Shown: positions 6,474 through 8,562 of the stretch, piece by piece
How positions within the stretch are numbered: the stretch's first letter is position 1
Layout of the letters: the number at the start of each line of letters is the position of its first letter
Origin: JBQTIP01 sp052388025
Lineage (GTDB): Bacteria > Actinomycetota > UBA4738 > HRBIN12
NCBI GenBank assembly: GCA_052388025.1
Contig: JBQTIP010000049.1
Coordinates: 1-8,562 of the forward strand
Reading direction: 5' to 3'
DNA: 8,562 bases
Made by a program: the position numbers and the translations under genes
The notes under the pieces: model-generated
Told to the model about the DNA's origin: nothing
The model's database searches: none
What the model saw: only the letters and a program-made list of their open reading frames with translations

Positions 6474-7797
6474 CCGCCTGGGAATCCTCCTCGGCTCGAG
6501 CCTTCTTCAGCGGAGGGATCGACAGGAACACGAAGAGGAGCGGAAGGAGCTGTACGCGCTCCCGGGAGAGCAAGCCGAAGTTCGAGAATGAAGAGAACGC
6601 GACCACGAACATCCCCATGTAAGCCGCGGCGAAGACGACGTATGGCTGACGACGGATGCTCCGGATCGCCGCGATGATCCACGGCACGCGCTTCAAGCTG
6701 AGAAGCAGCAGGAACGTGCCTTCCAGCGCCGAGAGCAGCGCCTGAAGGTTGTGCGCGTCGAGGGCCGTAGGCCGGTACAGCACGGTGAACACCGCGATCG
6801 GGGCGCCCGTCGGCGAGAAGATGTTCGCGGGTTCGAACTCGGAGCCACCGACGCTGGTCGCCTCAGCCGTCTTCTCGAGAGCGGCCGTAACCGACTCGGC
6901 GTTGAGGAAGTCCTTCGTCTCCGTTACCAGGAAGGCAGCCCCGAGGCCAAGGATGGCGAGCGTCACCACCTTTGCGGCCATCGCCAGCTCGCGGTGCCTG
7001 GAGCGCGACCGGCGGAACACGTACCCGAACATCAGAGCGATCGCCATCATCCCGGGGATGTGCGGCCGAACCATCGCGCCGAGCCCCAACCCCAGCGCGG
7101 TGAGCAGGACGCCCCGGATCGGGGAATCGGTGAGGATCCGCGCGATCCCGAAGGCGGCGATCCCCATCGCGAACACCATCCATGCTTCCTTCCCAATGCT
7201 CGAGGGCCAGAACAGCATCGACGGGAGGAAGAACAGCAGGCGCGCGTACGTGCGGCTCCGCCCCTCGGGAACGGCGATCACGAAGGCCCGGTAGAACAGG
7301 AACATCCCGATGAAGCTGAGCCACGAGTAGACGAAGAACCCGCCGAGGAGCGTCGTCCGGGTCGCCGTGAAGATGATGCCCGTGAGAAGGCTGATGAAGT
7401 CCGTGCCGGTGATCGATTCCAGCCCGGTGTCGAAGTTGCCGTCGAGGAAGTTCTCCGAGATGTGGTAGCCGGCCCCCAGGAATCCCTGGGCGTCGGCGCG
7501 CCCCCCGTAGACGCCGAACGCGACGAAGGCGCGAAGCAGCGACCCCGCGAACTTGCATATGAGCGCCGCGACTAGGAGCCAGAACAGCCGTCGATCGCCT
7601 TCGCGCGCCGCCTGCCTCGCGAGCAGGGGCAGCGTGACGAGGAACAGGAACGGCCCGATGAACATCGCGGCCCACGTGTCGTAGGTGGTGCGCCCCATCA
7701 TGACGAGCAGGACGATCACGAACACGGCCGTGAAACCGAAGCCGATCGCCACGATGGCACCGGTGCCGGGCGGCTCCGCCCGGGTTGCGTCCTTCAC
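6421..7797 (-). CDS. Polytopic membrane protein of unknown function in a polysaccharide locus
   Basis: I do not recognise a named family with certainty. The 458-residue protein has about nine to eleven hydrophobic segments, beginning at 13-34 and 43-60, and a charged C-terminal tail rich in Ala, Glu and Asp (431-458). Possible functional patches are ADAQGFLGAGYH (101-112) after the third segment, LPSMLFWPSSIGKEAW (191-206), MVRPHIPGMM (242-251) and NFGLLSRERVQLLP (406-419). Patches of this sort, especially a Phe-Trp-x-Ser-x-x-x-Lys-Glu motif and a conserved Arg cluster near the last helices, occur in polytopic glycan polymerases and C-type glycosyltransferases of exopolysaccharide clusters. 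I would guess a Wzy-like or GT-C-like role but cannot show it. The GTG start lies 2 bp after the upstream stop and has a strong GGAGGTG 8 nt before it; the in-frame extension to 8076 falls inside the GNAT gene. The gene is probably cotranscribed with its neighbours. Confidence 0.8.
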   Translation of the reverse strand: MKDATRAEPPGTGAIVAIGFGFTAVFVIVLLVMMGRTTYDTWAAMFIGPFLFLVTLPLLARQAAREGDRRLFWLLVAALICKFAGSLLRAFVAFGVYGGRADAQGFLGAGYHISENFLDGNFDTGLESITGTDFISLLTGIIFTATRTTLLGGFFVYSWLSFIGMFLFYRAFVIAVPEGRSRTYARLLFFLPSMLFWPSSIGKEAWMVFAMGIAAFGIARILTDSPIRGVLLTALGLGLGAMVRPHIPGMMAIALMFGYVFRRSRSRHRELAMAAKVVTLAILGLGAAFLVTETKDFLNAESVTAALEKTAEATSVGGSEFEPANIFSPTGAPIAVFTVLYRPTALDAHNLQALLSALEGTFLLLLSLKRVPWIIAAIRSIRRQPYVVFAAAYMGMFVVAFSSFSNFGLLSRERVQLLPLLFVFLSIPPLKKARAEEDSQADAEGAGLGDGAGSLAAV

Positions 7798-7799
7798 GG

Positions 7800-8562
7800 C
7801 TAGAACACCTCCAGATCGCCCAGGGACAGCGCCCAAGACTCGATCCGAGTAGGATCGGGCCGAAGCTCGTCCCGCAACGGATTCACGACGAACGTCATCC
7901 CGCCCGGGCTGCGTGCGAACCCGGAGCGCAGCGCCGCCCGCGCCTGCGCGGACGGCCTTGGGAAATGGCAGGTCAGGTGGTCGACCGGCGCCGAACGGAT
8001 CACCTCCCGAAGCACTTCCCGAGCCGAGGCTCCATCGCCGGCGGCAACGATGACCTCCGCGATGGTCGCCTCCCAAAGCGCGCCCCGCGGCCGCACGCGG
8101 AAGATCCCGAGACCACGCAACCGCCCTGCCGCCTCGAGCGCGACCGCGCGGTAGTCCAGGAGCGGCGCGGCCGCGTAGCGCCAGCGCAGGTAGTCCGCAT
8201 CACGCGGCGTCGAGAAGAGGGCGTCGGACCCCTCGGCGGCGTTCAGGAGACGCGTGAGCGATTCCGTCCCGCCGAGCACTCCTGCCGCCGTGGGAGCGGC
8301 GACCGACGGCGGGACTGAGGTGGGCTCCCTCGCGCTCCTCGCCGAACGCACCTGCGAGGCGAATCGAAGGGGCCGCCGCACCCGGATCGATGCCGGGACC
8401 CGCCCAACGATCCGCCAGCCCATCTTGAGGTAGCCGGAAAGGCTCTTCTCGTTGGGCGTGTTGAACACAAAATCGACCTGGTCCCGGATCCGGTCGAGGG
8501 CGTCTAGCGTGAGTCGCGAGAAGACCCCTCTTCCTCGGTACGCCGGGTCGGTGGCCGTGTCC
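7800..8562 (-). CDS. GNAT-family acyltransferase, 5' end cut by window edge
   Basis: The C-terminal 253 residues are visible; the start lies beyond the right edge. The visible part begins in the acetyl-CoA binding motif: TDPAYRGRGVFSRL (visible residues 4-17), the R-G-x-G pyrophosphate loop, followed by VFNTPNEKSLSGYLKMGW (30-47), the second GNAT motif. About 200 further residues follow, including a low-complexity Ser/Pro/Ala linker (about 67-85) and a second domain with STPRDADYLRWRY, which looks like the second half of a tandem GNAT-type protein. Proteins of this layout are common in exopolysaccharide clusters and are assumed to acylate amino sugars; the substrate is not known. A shorter reading starting at the ATG-like site at 8468 would cut through the GNAT motifs, so it is rejected. 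The stop is 2 bp before the start of the membrane protein gene. Confidence 0.85.
   Translation of the reverse strand, partial: DTATDPAYRGRGVFSRLTLDALDRIRDQVDFVFNTPNEKSLSGYLKMGWRIVGRVPASIRVRRPLRFASQVRSARSAREPTSVPPSVAAPTAAGVLGGTESLTRLLNAAEGSDALFSTPRDADYLRWRYAAAPLLDYRAVALEAAGRLRGLGIFRVRPRGALWEATIAEVIVAAGDGASAREVLREVIRSAPVDHLTCHFPRPSAQARAALRSGFARSPGGMTFVVNPLRDELRPDPTRIESWALSLGDLEVF
7806..7812 (-). promoter_or_regulatory. Strong ribosome binding site of the polytopic membrane protein gene
   Basis: The minus strand reads GGAGGTG, 8 nt before the GTG at 7797, inside the last codons of the upstream GNAT gene. It is the best Shine-Dalgarno match I found in the window and it fixes the start of a gene whose open frame runs much further upstream. 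Confidence 0.7.

Noticed and set aside
5647..6591. Plus-strand open frame of 314 codons
   Set aside because: It is antisense to the O-antigen ligase-like gene. Its Ala/Ser/Arg-rich translation has no membrane segments or motifs of its own.
1..8562. CRISPR arrays, tRNA or rRNA genes, insertion sequences, long direct repeats
   Set aside because: I looked for regularly spaced repeats, transposase motifs and RNA gene landmarks on both strands and saw none. Coding sequence fills almost the whole window.

Overview
The window is a GC-rich stretch of bacterial DNA in which every gene I can support lies on the minus strand. It reads as part of a surface-polysaccharide (exopolysaccharide, capsule or O-antigen-like) biosynthesis locus. 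The high GC content, frequent GTG starts and very tight gene packing would suit an actinobacterium or another high-GC soil or sediment lineage. Nothing here, such as an rRNA gene, fixes the phylum, so I leave it open.

In transcription order (right to left) the layout is: (a) a GNAT-type acyltransferase cut by the right edge (7800-8562); (b) an unassigned polytopic membrane protein (6421-7797); (c) an O-antigen ligase/polymerase-like membrane protein (5373-6473); (d) a carbohydrate esterase family 4 polysaccharide deacetylase (4591-5376); (e) a GT4 glycosyltransferase fused to a C-terminal GNAT domain (2828-4594); (f) a MraY/WecA-family polyprenyl-phosphate sugar-1-phosphate transferase (1857-2840); (g) a metallo-beta-lactamase-fold protein with a C-terminal Rieske [2Fe-2S] domain, resembling CMP-N-acetylneuraminate hydroxylase (CMAH) (301-1860). 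After a 126-bp gap comes (h) the first 58 codons of an extended-SDR nucleotide-sugar epimerase/dehydratase (1-174), cut by the left edge. The genes from (a) to (g) overlap or sit 2 bp apart, mostly through ATGA or GTGA stop/start overlaps, and look like one translationally coupled operon. The only real intergenic space is 175-300. It holds a weak hairpin after (g), an AT-rich near-perfect palindrome, and the ribosome binding site of (h).

A plausible combined picture, which is inference, is as follows. The WecA-like enzyme puts the first sugar phosphate on the lipid carrier, the GT4 domain extends it, and the two polytopic proteins act in polymerisation or ligation at the membrane. The deacetylase, the two GNAT modules and the CMAH-like Rieske enzyme modify sugars. 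A deacetylase, acyltransferases and an N-acyl hydroxylase-like protein in one operon suggest remodelling of sugar N-acyl groups, possibly N-acetyl to N-glycolyl or another acyl group. That is the most interesting hypothesis in this window. No sialic acid synthase (NeuB-like) or CMP-sialate synthetase (NeuA-like) is visible, so the substrate of the CMAH-like protein is unknown.
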